This document shows positions 25,001-32,243 of a DNA stretch of 32,243 bases, piece by piece. Source of the DNA: Flavobacteriales bacterium (GTDB lineage: Bacteria; Bacteroidota; Bacteroidia; Flavobacteriales_F; PHOS-HE28). The notes under the pieces were generated by a model. That model did not search any database. It worked only from the letters and a program-made list of their open reading frames with translations, and was not told the DNA's origin. The stretch spans positions 1 to 32,243 of the forward strand of contig JAGQVV010000089.1 in assembly GCA_020437805.1 (NCBI GenBank), read 5' to 3'. The position numbers and the translations under genes were made by a program. Position 1 is the first letter of the stretch; each line of letters begins with the position of its first letter.

Positions 25001-25698
25001 TCTATGATCCCGAAGCTGTACAGTACAGTTATGATGATGGGGCGAGTTGGAGCGCGGATGCACAGCTTGCCGATGCCTGTGAAGGATTGTACCAGGTACA
25101 GATCCAGGATATGATCGGTTGTATCGGTCGCGGCTCGATCCAAGTGACCGGCCCACCGCCGGTGATCGCTGAATTCACCTGGGGACCTGATCCCGCCAAT
25201 GTGAACGACCCGAACATCCGTTTCGGCAACCTATCATCCGATGCCATTCGCTACTTCTGGAACTTTGACGATCTCGCCACAAGCACCGAGGTGAACCCGA
25301 GCTTCACGTTCAGTGAGAAGGAACCCGGCATCTACGAGGTCTGTTTGGTGGCCTACAATTTCAATGACTGCGCCGATACCATTTGCCACAACGTGATCAT
25401 CGATGACGTGCTGTTCACATACATTCCGAACAGTTTCACGCCGGACGGGGATGGCGTGAACGACTTCTGGGGCATGAGCGCGAACATCGCGGTGATCACC
25501 GACTTCGAGATGCTCGTCTTCGATCGTTGGGGGCAGATCGTCTATTCCACGGAAAACCCGTACAAGCCTTGGTTCGGCAGTTACCAGAACGACGGTGAGA
25601 TCCTGAAGAGCGACGTGTATGCCTACCGGATCACATACGCTATCGAAGGGACGGAAGCCCGGAAGGAGATCCTGGGCCATGTTACCCTGTTGAAGTGA
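22036..25698 (+). CDS. Giant surface protein 1: CUB / PKD / P-domain / Ig-like / SprB-like repeats / CHU_C (T9SS)
   Basis: A 1220-residue secreted protein. Signal peptide MVNLHKNLLLTSSLLLTPIM, cleaved near KAQQ. Domains: CUB-like (about 25-150; NENFTVVICADNPGDGISLN, IRIWDGDNTG, TGCLTVQFISN); PKD (about 155-243; YEWDFDDGTT); proprotein-convertase P-domain-like (about 275-457; EHTFMGDLVLQITCPNGQTT, LNGEWTYTSTDLWGADNGFI); Ig-like (460-530); a GDGW-like beta domain (about 535-660); further Ig-like repeats (about 700-880); two SprB-like repeats (about 885-1040; YEWSNGEIGVDL); PKD (about 1043-1124); CHU_C (1128-1220; YIPNSFTPDGDGVNDFW, VFDRWGQIVY). The last directs T9SS export, so the protein acts outside the cell, perhaps in adhesion or gliding; no catalytic domain is seen. 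In the GDGW-like domain the expected Gly-Asp-Gly-Trp is DAAWDSW. First of three tandem paralogues. Confidence 0.9.
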   Translation: MVNLHKNLLLTSSLLLTPIMAVKAQQFSIAAGTITTCAGVLEDTGGPNGAYGDNENFTVVICADNPGDGISLNWIVANLSTAGPNNNLDRIRIWDGDNTGETFLGEYTGNGLQGLIVSATTFNTTGCLTVQFISNNVAGPGNFAASITCFTPCERPIAVASMSEAVPALVCVGENIAFDGTASYAAAGFNIVSYEWDFDDGTTAGSSTATHAFDVPGEYIVQLNLIDDNDCVNANVVDLQVLVSTTPSFQGTVESVELCLGATVDLNAVVTPITWTGIPDANFGDGVFLPDDVGQPFTSSLSFTQFEPGQTLTDCNDLLDVCVEMEHTFMGDLVLQITCPNGQTTILHQQGGGGTYLGSPNDGDSNANPIPGECWTYCWSESATNGTWVDNSNQGSQNTTSAGTPASQSLNPGTYEPVESLCNLVGCPLNGEWTYTSTDLWGADNGFICSWSINFNPAIIPDVTQFTPDVGTNSLDSAFWTGPFLEQDPNDPLSGTATPDVQGDYAYTFFVTDNFGCVYDTTITVTVPPQITLDAGPDLVLCTDPEPMAGVITANGPPTNCLWDLVLFDAAWDSWNGGANLVVNIDGVNTTYTLPGGTNSTTYPINVQSGQTITLTYTAGTIWNNENSFDLINDVGVEVYSSPNGPATGVLYTGTMVCGGGATPFFFEWTPTTGLTDPNSATSDVYVTEPTMFYLTSYPVGYPECGVVDSVLVSPDPSIDAGISNVLTMCASDPMILLTDSLGGTPDLTGIWTMSDGTQVPNLFDPAVSITDIYTYTVTSAAGCVATASLDITIIPADDPTCCGVPDAGEPMLSCDLTIALSATPGNTGVGEWRGPTGAVFADPLSPQTTVTMPTGGGGSHMFYWEENDGAFCNTVDSVLMTFTDAFFFTPTLTDALCFGYCDGAADIPVSGGNSIAGLNYEWSNGEIGVDLTMIDGLCAGEHMLRVRDDNNCTDSLIFTISEPILLEIDSMATQPVTCSGDCDGQVEVYDPEAVQYSYDDGASWSADAQLADACEGLYQVQIQDMIGCIGRGSIQVTGPPPVIAEFTWGPDPANVNDPNIRFGNLSSDAIRYFWNFDDLATSTEVNPSFTFSEKEPGIYEVCLVAYNFNDCADTICHNVIIDDVLFTYIPNSFTPDGDGVNDFWGMSANIAVITDFEMLVFDRWGQIVYSTENPYKPWFGSYQNDGEILKSDVYAYRITYAIEGTEARKEILGHVTLLK

Positions 25699-25711
25699 GC
25701 CATTCCAGAAC

Positions 25712-25748
25712 CGAACGCGGCGCAGGTCCATTTCCCGTGCCGCGTTCG
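25712..25748 (+). terminator. Terminator of giant surface protein 1
   Basis: A perfect 10-bp stem (25712-25721 with 25739-25748), 17-base loop, extended after a small bulge by CCAGAA / TTCTGG (25706-25755), followed by TGTTTCT. It starts 14 bases after the stop. The rest of the 167-base gap to the next gene shows no -7 box that I trust, only a short ACGAA-A-TTCGT palindrome at 25815-25825. Confidence 0.75.
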
Positions 25749-25865
25749 TGTTTCTGGGACCCTTGTGATCCCGATAGTGGGCGGCGTCGATCTGTGAAGG
25801 AGACCTCGTGAACAACGAAATTCGTGCCGCCAACAGTTGATAGGCAAGCCCAAGGAGCATTTCGA

Positions 25866-28800
25866 ATGGACCGACCGCAATACCTCGATGATCGGCGCAC
25901 TGGACCCATTCGTTCGGTCCTGGTGTCGATAGCATTCCTGCTGTTGGTCGCATCGCCGCTGCGTGCCCAGGTCTTCCCTATAACCGATGGTGCGATCACC
26001 ACTTGCAGCGGTGCACTGGTGGACAGTGGCGGTGAAGGCGGACCAGGCTATGGGAACAACGAGAACATCACCGCGACCGTTTGCCCGGACCAACCTGGAG
26101 AAGGCGTGTCCTTGAACTTCGTTACGTTCAACTTGAGCCCTGTGGGCGGTGCACCGGTGGACAGGATGATCCTGTACGATGGAGCGACCACGGCTGACCC
26201 CATCATCGGCACCTTCACGGGGAACCAACTGCAGGGCCAGGTGGTCTTTGCGTCCCCGACGAACAACTCGGGTTGCATCACGGTACAGTTCATCTCCAAC
26301 GGAGCCGGTACAGGTGCCTTCGCGGCATCGATCACGTGCTACACCCCATGTATTCCTCCCACTGCGATCGCAACTGTGAACGAAAGCGTTCCGGTGCATG
26401 CATGCGTGGGTGAGGTTTTCACCTTCGATGGTAACGGATCATATGCCGCTCCGGGGTTCAGCATCGTTTCCATGGTATGGGACCTCGCGGATGGCAGTAC
26501 GCAAAGCGGCGCAGTGGTGGATCATGCTTTCGCAGCGCCCGGTGCGTACACAGTGCAACTCACGGTAACGGACGACAACGGGTGTACGAACACCAACCTC
26601 GTGGACCTGCAGGTCCTGGTCGGGACAACACCCTTGTTCACTGGGACCGTTGAAAGCATGAGCGTATGCCAAGGTGCCACGGTGGACCTTTCAGGATCGG
26701 CGACCAGTGTGACCTGGAATTCCACCCCGGTAGCGGACTTCGGCGACGGGGTATACCTACCTGATGACGTGGGACAGACCTTTTCGAGCCAGTTACCGTA
26801 CACTTCCTTCGCTCCAGGGGCGGTATTGACCGACATCAACGACCTATTGAGCATTTGTGTTGACGTGGAGCATTCGTTCATCGGCGACCTTGTGATCTCG
26901 ATCGCCTGTCCGAACGGGCAGTCCGTTGTGATGCACCAACAAAATGGTGGCGGTACGGACCTTGGTGTACCGGTAACAGGCGATGAGAACAGCCCGCAAC
27001 CAGGTACGTGTTGGAGCTATTGCTGGAGCCCTGCGGCCACCTTGGGCAATTGGGTGCAGTGTTCCGCAACAGGCGCCACCCCCAATGTGATGAACAATGG
27101 GAATGGTCAATCGCTGATCCCGGCCACATACAGCAGCCTCAACAACCTGAACGGCCTTGTGGGTTGTCCGTTGAACGGGGCATGGACGATCTCCTTCACG
27201 GATCTATGGGGACTGGACAATGGATTCCTCTGCAATTGGTCCATGAACTTCGATCCTGGGCTTTACCCTGATCTGGTCGAATTCACGCCGGTCATCGGCT
27301 CGACCAGCGACTCGATCTTCTGGAGTGGTCCTGGTGTTTCATCCAATGGGTCCGATCCCGGTGAGGCCACCGCAAGTGTCCCTGAACCGGGTAGTTTCGA
27401 ATACCAGTTCAGTGTCACGGACAATTTCGGATGCACATATGACACCACCATCACCATCACGGTCACCCCTGCACCCGTGGTTGACCTGACCAGCACGCCT
27501 GGCGAAAGTTGCACGGATCCGGAGCAGTTGCATGCCGATATCGTGGCCTACCCTCCGCCACTTCTTTCCTGTGACCACACGTTGGTGCTCAACGACTCCT
27601 TCGATGACATCTGGCAAGGTGGGGCCCAAGTCAACGTGGTGATCAATGGTACATCGACAACGTACGCATTGGTGGCTGGCGGAGCCTCGACCTTCACGAT
27701 AGCAGCACCACCCGGAGCCAGCATCGCTTTGGTATATACTGCGGGAACCCAATTCAATGGCGAGAACTCCATGTCCTTCTTCGGCCCCGCCGGGAACCTC
27801 TTGTACAACTCACCGAACGGGCCATTGAGCGGTACTTTGTGGAGCGGCACTTCGAATTGCCCGGGCATGATGGGCCCTGTGACCTACGTGTGGACGCCTG
27901 CTTCTGGGGTCGATGACCTGAGCAGCTCGGACCCGTTGACCACGATCAGCTCCACCACGTTGTTCGAGGTGGTTGTTCACCCGACCGGCCAACCGTGGTG
28001 CAACACCTCGGATACCATCACGGTGGCGCCGCCGTCCTTCCTCGAGAACGACAGCGTTATCACTGAAGTGCTTTGCCACGGTGGTGATGGGAGCATAGAG
28101 GTCCTTACCTCCGGGGCCGGAGGGCCATGGGATTACCGATGGCTTGATGATCAGGGACAAAGCGTACGCAATACCATCGCCACCGTTGGCGATGCCTACA
28201 ATGGACCGGCTGGCACCTACACCGTGATCATCGCAGAGGGTTCCAATGGGAACGGCTGTACGGACACCTTGATGGCAACGATAACGGAACCGGATCCGTT
28301 GATCTGGGTAGGCATGTCGAGTGACACGCTGATCTGCCGTACTGGTACCGCGGTCCTGACCGCAGAGGCCATGGGCGGAACCGCGCCCATCACGTACCAA
28401 TGGTCCGGTGGTCCTGTCGGTATCGGTCCGCACATGGTTTCTCCCATGGTCACCCGCGTTTACACCGTGCAGGCCCTGGATATCAATGGCTGTGTCACAT
28501 CGACCGACACGATCATGGTCGAAGTTCGCGCCGGATTGGGATTCGATGCGCTCACCTCGTTCGATCAATGCAGTGGAGTCCCCTTCAGCTTGGAAGCGGA
28601 CAGTGTGACCGGTGGCGATGGGAACTACACGTTCACATGGAGCAATGGCGCCTCGAGCTCACCCTCGATGGAAACGACGTTGAACGATGATGCCACCATT
28701 TGTGTCACCGTGTCGGATGGATGTGAAACACCGGTCCTCAGTTCCTGTGCCACGATCACCGTCCTTCACTCCCCGCCCATTGTTCTCTCGGTGGATTCGA

Positions 28801-29570
28801 GTTTCGGTTGCGCACCGTTCCAAGTCCACCTGGCGTTGCAGGACACGACCGCTGGAGGAATGATCACTTGGGACTTCGGCGATGGCGTCACCACACCAGG
28901 ACCGGATGTGATCGGCCACATATACCCCGACCCGGGCACGTACGATGTTTCGGCCATAGTGACCTGGCCCAACGGTTGCACGACCGACTCGACCGTGACG
29001 GACATGGTCCAAGCGCTTCATGTGCCAGCACCGGACTTCTCATGGAGCCCGGAGCCGCTCACCATCTTCGAGCCCGTTGCACATTTCCAAGAGCTGGCCG
29101 GTCCGAACGAAGTGAGCTACGAATGGGACTTTTTCGAGTTCGGCACATCCACCGAACCTGATCCTGTCATCACCTTCTTGAGCGATCAAGGCCGGTACTA
29201 TCCGGTGCAGTTGGTGGTGGCCAATGAACTGGGCTGTTCCGATACGATCTTCCGTGAAGTGCATGTTGAAGATGTGTTCCTCACCTATCTCCCGAATGCT
29301 TTCAGTCCGGATGGTGATGGTATCAATGAGCTGTTCTTCGTTCAAGGCAATGACATCTCTTCAGAGGATTTCGAGTTCCTGATCTTCGACCGGTGGGGTA
29401 AGGAGGTGTTCAGTTCCACGGATCGTTACAAGCCGTGGAACGGTCGGAATGGTGGTGGTGATGATGGAGAGGTGCTTCCCCACGGGGTCTATGTGTGGCG
29501 CTTGAAACTGCGTTCTGCCCAGACCTTGCAGAAGCGGATCCTTTCCGGGCACGTTACGCTCTTGCGTTGA
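25866..29570 (+). CDS. Giant surface protein 2: CUB / PKD / P-domain / Ig-like / SprB-like / PKD-PKD / CHU_C (T9SS)
   Basis: A 1234-residue paralogue of the preceding gene. Signal peptide MDRPQYLDDRRTGPIRSVLV then SIAFLLLVASPLRAQ; the long charged n-region makes a later start conceivable, but no closer ATG exists. Domains: CUB-like (about 35-160; IGTFTGNQLQGQV, SGCITVQFISNGAG), PKD (about 165-252; MVWDLADGST), P-domain-like (about 282-463; EHSFIGDLVISIACPNGQSV, TDLWGLDNGFLCNW), Ig-like (465-535), GDGW-like (about 545-665; LNDSFDDIWQGGAQV), SprB-like (about 725-808), Ig-like repeats (about 810-965), two PKD domains (970-1048, 1053-1137; ITWDFGDGVTT), and CHU_C (1138-1234; YLPNAFSPDGDGINELF, IFDRWGKEVF, KPWNGRNGG). 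The N-terminal half is closely similar to surface protein 1, while the repeats after about 700 differ. The in-frame ATG at 25824 gives no signal peptide and is rejected. Confidence 0.9.
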   Translation: MDRPQYLDDRRTGPIRSVLVSIAFLLLVASPLRAQVFPITDGAITTCSGALVDSGGEGGPGYGNNENITATVCPDQPGEGVSLNFVTFNLSPVGGAPVDRMILYDGATTADPIIGTFTGNQLQGQVVFASPTNNSGCITVQFISNGAGTGAFAASITCYTPCIPPTAIATVNESVPVHACVGEVFTFDGNGSYAAPGFSIVSMVWDLADGSTQSGAVVDHAFAAPGAYTVQLTVTDDNGCTNTNLVDLQVLVGTTPLFTGTVESMSVCQGATVDLSGSATSVTWNSTPVADFGDGVYLPDDVGQTFSSQLPYTSFAPGAVLTDINDLLSICVDVEHSFIGDLVISIACPNGQSVVMHQQNGGGTDLGVPVTGDENSPQPGTCWSYCWSPAATLGNWVQCSATGATPNVMNNGNGQSLIPATYSSLNNLNGLVGCPLNGAWTISFTDLWGLDNGFLCNWSMNFDPGLYPDLVEFTPVIGSTSDSIFWSGPGVSSNGSDPGEATASVPEPGSFEYQFSVTDNFGCTYDTTITITVTPAPVVDLTSTPGESCTDPEQLHADIVAYPPPLLSCDHTLVLNDSFDDIWQGGAQVNVVINGTSTTYALVAGGASTFTIAAPPGASIALVYTAGTQFNGENSMSFFGPAGNLLYNSPNGPLSGTLWSGTSNCPGMMGPVTYVWTPASGVDDLSSSDPLTTISSTTLFEVVVHPTGQPWCNTSDTITVAPPSFLENDSVITEVLCHGGDGSIEVLTSGAGGPWDYRWLDDQGQSVRNTIATVGDAYNGPAGTYTVIIAEGSNGNGCTDTLMATITEPDPLIWVGMSSDTLICRTGTAVLTAEAMGGTAPITYQWSGGPVGIGPHMVSPMVTRVYTVQALDINGCVTSTDTIMVEVRAGLGFDALTSFDQCSGVPFSLEADSVTGGDGNYTFTWSNGASSSPSMETTLNDDATICVTVSDGCETPVLSSCATITVLHSPPIVLSVDSSFGCAPFQVHLALQDTTAGGMITWDFGDGVTTPGPDVIGHIYPDPGTYDVSAIVTWPNGCTTDSTVTDMVQALHVPAPDFSWSPEPLTIFEPVAHFQELAGPNEVSYEWDFFEFGTSTEPDPVITFLSDQGRYYPVQLVVANELGCSDTIFREVHVEDVFLTYLPNAFSPDGDGINELFFVQGNDISSEDFEFLIFDRWGKEVFSSTDRYKPWNGRNGGGDDGEVLPHGVYVWRLKLRSAQTLQKRILSGHVTLLR

Positions 29571-29687
29571 CCTGATGGAGCGTCGTGGTCCAGTCCTCCA
29601 AAACTGGTCCTCGTCTGTTACACGTTGGTCTTCACCATTGGCTTGTTCATCCAATTTCCTAGCCCCGCCTTCATTCGGGACGGTCAG

Positions 29688-29704
29688 GCACCTATTTTAG
29701 GTGC
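29688..29704. promoter_or_regulatory. Short hairpin upstream of giant surface protein 3
   Basis: A perfect 7-bp inverted repeat, GCACCTA-TTT-TAGGTGC, in the 173-base gap between surface proteins 2 and 3, overlapping a degenerate -7-like TATTTTAG. It lacks a T-tail, so it fits an operator or leader element better than a terminator. Nothing else was seen in 29571-29743. Confidence 0.3.
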
Positions 29705-29743
29705 AATGATCGTCGATCAAAAGGATGCTACCCCAATCCTGAT

Positions 29744-32243
29744 ATGGCAAGACGATACGCGTGGGTTTCCATGTTGGGCATTAGGACACTGCGGGCAATT
29801 CCATTTGTTCGGGTCATCGGGGTTGGAATGTCTTGTGCATTCCTGCTTTGCCTGTTCGGTGAGGCACAAGGCCAAGCCTTCCCGATCTTCAATGGCACGG
29901 TGAACACATGTGTCGGGGCATTCTTGGACAGTGGTGGCGAGGGTGGTGCCGGATACGGGAACAACGAGAACTTCACGTACACCATTTGTCCGGACAATCC
30001 GAACGATGCGATATCGCTGAATTTCCTCACGTTCCAATTGAGCAACACCGGTCCGGCCCCTGCGGACCAGATGACGATCTATGATGGGAACAGCACGGCG
30101 GCACCAACACTTGGGTCGTACGGCGGTAACGCTCTGGAAGGATACGTTGTCAATGCCTCGCCGCTCAACACTTCAGGTTGCCTCACCGTGGTGTTCCGTT
30201 CCAATGCTGCCGGCGTCGGGATCTTTGCGGCCAGTATCACGTGCTACACGCCATGCCAACGGCCAACGGCCGTTGCGGTCATGAGCGAGGCCGCACCGGC
30301 CATGGTCTGCCCGGATGAAGTGGTCACCTTCAATAGTTCAGGGTCCTTCGCAGCCACAGGGTTCTCCATTGCGAATCGCCGTTGGGAATGGGGAGATGGG
30401 ACTGTGACCGACCCTGCCCCGGTCGTTGCCACCCACGCCTATTCCCAACCAGGCTATTACCAAGCCCAGTTGTACCTGATCGATGATAATGGCTGCGCCA
30501 GCACGAATCGGGTGGACCTTGAAGTGCTCGTAGGAACGGAACCGGACTTCATCGGGACCGGTGGTGATATCCTGGGTTGTGTTGGCGAAGTTCTGTGCCT
30601 GGATGCAGTGGTGAATGCAACCACCTTCAATGAACTTCCTTCCGGCGATCTCGGCAACGGTGTATTCCTTGCGGATGAGGTCGGCTCCTGCTTCAATGCC
30701 GAGATCGAATTCACGCAATTCGACCCGGGACAGACGTTGAACTCCGTCGCTGACCTGTTCTCCATATGCATGAACATGGAGCACTCGTTCATGGGCGATC
30801 TGGTGGTAAGGATCATCAGTCCGACCGGACAAACGGTGACGATGCACCAACAGGGCGGTGGAGGAACGTTCTTGGGGGTGCCGGTGGACAACGATGCCAC
30901 ACCGAACGCGCAGGGAACGTGTTGGCAGTATTGTTTCAGCCCAACGGCCACGAACGGCACTTGGGTGGACAATGCCGGTGGGACATTGCCTGCAGGTACG
31001 TATGAGAGCTTGAACAATTTGAACGGATTGGTCGGTTCCCAATTGAACGGTATTTGGCAATTGCAGATCTGCGACCTATGGGCTTCTGACAATGGGTTCG
31101 TGTGCGATTGGGACATCGACTTCGACCCTGCGCTGTTCCCGGATCTGGTGGAATTCACTCCCGTGTACGGTACGGATTGTGATAGCAGCAGTTGGGCTGG
31201 GCCGAACATCACATCGACCACGGGCGATTGCCAAGGCTTGTGCATGACCCCACCCGGACCCGGTGTTTATCCGTACACCTACACGGTCACTGACAACTTC
31301 GGATGCACGTACGATACCACACTCTCGATCACGGTGATCCCACCTGCCATCATCGACGCTGGTCCTGATGTATCCACCTGCAATACGCCAGTCCAATTGG
31401 ACGCAACGATAACCTCAGGTGGCTTCCCCTCGGATTGTGTTTACCAATTGGTCCTCAATGACTCGTTCGGGGATGGATGGACGGCAGGGTCGAGCATCTC
31501 GGCCACGGTCAATGGCGTTACCACCACGCACACCTTGGGTGCGGGTAGCACCACCACAGTGAACATTCCGGTGAGCCACGGTGCGACGATCATCTTGAAT
31601 TACACCGCGGCGATCCTTTGGAACGGTGAACAGTCCTTCACCTTGAGGAACAGTACGGGAGGGGTCGTATACGCCTCTCCACTCGGTCCGATCAGTGGCA
31701 ACTCTTGGAGCGGAGCTGCGGTATGCCCTACCGGTGGGTTCGTATATAGTTGGAGCCCGGTTGCAGGGCTTTCGGACCCCAACATCGCCAACCCGGTGGC
31801 TACGGTATCCACGACCACCACATATTGTGTCACGGCTTATCAACCGGGCCATCCGGACTGCCCGGCCACGGATTGTGTTACGATCACCGTTGACAATGAT
31901 GTGGACGCCGGAACGAACGGCCTGGTAACGGTATGCGAGAATGCCGCGGCCGTGGACCTCTTCAGTGAGTTGGGCGGGACACCAGAAACTGGTGGCACTT
32001 GGACCGACCCCTCTGCGGCGGCACATTCCGGAAGCTTCATGCCCGGCTCGGATGCCTCCGGGGTATACACCTATACGGTGACGGGTTCCGGTGCCTGTGG
32101 AAGTTCGTCTGCCACCTCCACGGTTACGGTTACGGTAAGTCCTATGGCGAACGCGGGTACCGACGGCAGCATCACTATTTGTAGCACTGATGCTGCCCAA
32201 AGCATGTTCGCCCTATTGGGAGGAACTCCGGATGCAGGCGGCT
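29744..32243 (+). CDS. Giant surface protein 3 (partial, runs off right edge): CUB / PKD / P-domain / Ig-like / GDGW-like
   Basis: The first 833 codons of a third paralogue; the frame is open to the window end, so the C-terminus and any CHU_C domain are not visible. It starts MARRYAWVSMLGIRTLRAIP with a hydrophobic core (VIGVGMSCAFLLCLF) and cleavage near GEAQG. Visible domains: CUB-like (about 44-165; YGNNENFTYTICPDNPNDAI), PKD (about 172-262; RRWEWGDGTVTD), P-domain-like (about 290-465; EHSFMGDLVVRIISPTGQTV, QLQICDLWASDNGFVCDWDI), Ig-like (about 465-545), GDGW-like (about 550-665; VLNDSFGDGWTAGSSISATV, the intact form of the motif), then further Ig-like repeats with SELGGTPETGGTWTDPSAAA-type sequence. 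It has three extra cysteines in the loop after the P-domain (about 31178, 31229 and 31241). An internal ATG at 29771 is an alternative start. Confidence 0.88.
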   Translation, partial: MARRYAWVSMLGIRTLRAIPFVRVIGVGMSCAFLLCLFGEAQGQAFPIFNGTVNTCVGAFLDSGGEGGAGYGNNENFTYTICPDNPNDAISLNFLTFQLSNTGPAPADQMTIYDGNSTAAPTLGSYGGNALEGYVVNASPLNTSGCLTVVFRSNAAGVGIFAASITCYTPCQRPTAVAVMSEAAPAMVCPDEVVTFNSSGSFAATGFSIANRRWEWGDGTVTDPAPVVATHAYSQPGYYQAQLYLIDDNGCASTNRVDLEVLVGTEPDFIGTGGDILGCVGEVLCLDAVVNATTFNELPSGDLGNGVFLADEVGSCFNAEIEFTQFDPGQTLNSVADLFSICMNMEHSFMGDLVVRIISPTGQTVTMHQQGGGGTFLGVPVDNDATPNAQGTCWQYCFSPTATNGTWVDNAGGTLPAGTYESLNNLNGLVGSQLNGIWQLQICDLWASDNGFVCDWDIDFDPALFPDLVEFTPVYGTDCDSSSWAGPNITSTTGDCQGLCMTPPGPGVYPYTYTVTDNFGCTYDTTLSITVIPPAIIDAGPDVSTCNTPVQLDATITSGGFPSDCVYQLVLNDSFGDGWTAGSSISATVNGVTTTHTLGAGSTTTVNIPVSHGATIILNYTAAILWNGEQSFTLRNSTGGVVYASPLGPISGNSWSGAAVCPTGGFVYSWSPVAGLSDPNIANPVATVSTTTTYCVTAYQPGHPDCPATDCVTITVDNDVDAGTNGLVTVCENAAAVDLFSELGGTPETGGTWTDPSAAAHSGSFMPGSDASGVYTYTVTGSGACGSSSATSTVTVTVSPMANAGTDGSITICSTDAAQSMFALLGGTPDAGG

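Larger units (their letters stand above)
22036..32243 (+). repeat. Tandem array of three paralogous giant T9SS surface-protein genes
   Basis: Genes at 22036, 25866 and 29744 share about 660 N-terminal residues with the same order of modules and many identical stretches (for example NNEN after the CUB opening, WTYCWS/WSYCWSP/WQYCFSP, VTDNFGC-YDTT), so they arose by gene duplication. After the GDGW-like domain they diverge in number and type of repeats. Confidence 0.85.

Noticed and set aside
1-32243. tRNA, rRNA, CRISPR, transposase or attachment sites
   Set aside because: I scanned the gaps and gene ends by eye and found no cloverleaf with a CCA end, regular spaced repeats, transposase motifs or target-site duplications. 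Short or divergent cases could be missed without a search tool.

Overview
The window looks like a chromosomal segment of a Bacteroidota bacterium, most likely from the Flavobacteriales and with a fairly high GC content judged by eye. Four things support this. Five reading frames carry type IX secretion system (T9SS) C-terminal sorting domains. Several genes have the Bacteroidota -7 promoter box TAnnTTTG. SecD and SecF are one polypeptide. The glutamine synthetase is the large type III form. No rRNA, tRNA, CRISPR array, insertion sequence or phage gene was seen, and no gene-free stretch exceeds about 220 bases.

Left part (1-16250), all minus strand: reading from right to left, a SecDF fusion, TatA, GlnN, a PorE-like OmpA protein, PurM, PrfA, PyrF, a DUF2851 protein, a PspC-domain mini-protein, a frameshifted lipoprotein-like gene, an ion channel, an RmlD-like reductase and the N-terminus of a sodium:neurotransmitter-symporter family protein. 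These are mostly housekeeping genes. secDF, tatA, glnN and the OmpA gene have recognisable promoters or terminators of their own. purM-prfA-pyrF-DUF2851-pspC are closely spaced and may be co-transcribed.

Middle (16250-21930): a secreted beta-propeller protein with FG-GAP/VCBS calcium-binding repeats and a T9SS type A tail converges on malate dehydrogenase, with a 20-bp perfect hairpin between the two. Divergent from mdh is an ECF-type sigma factor. Six bases after it lies a single-pass membrane protein with two PKD domains and a T9SS type B (CHU_C) domain, which may be a sigma-factor partner spanning the envelope.

Right part (21930-32243): three tandem paralogous giant surface proteins (about 1220 and 1234 residues, and a third cut by the edge). 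They share a CUB-like / PKD / proprotein-convertase P-domain / Ig-like / GDGW-like module order at the N-terminus and have different C-terminal repeats. The two complete ones end in CHU_C domains, so they are probably exported through T9SS and held at the cell surface.

The most unusual observation is in SecDF. An apparently intact OmpA-like peptidoglycan-binding domain, with its Asp and Arg ligand residues spaced 15 apart, sits inside the first periplasmic loop of SecD. This suggests a Sec motor tethered to the cell wall. Next in interest are the sigma / PKD-CHU_C pair, the tandem adhesin array, and a gene with three same-direction frameshifts, one of them at a run of nine C in its signal peptide.
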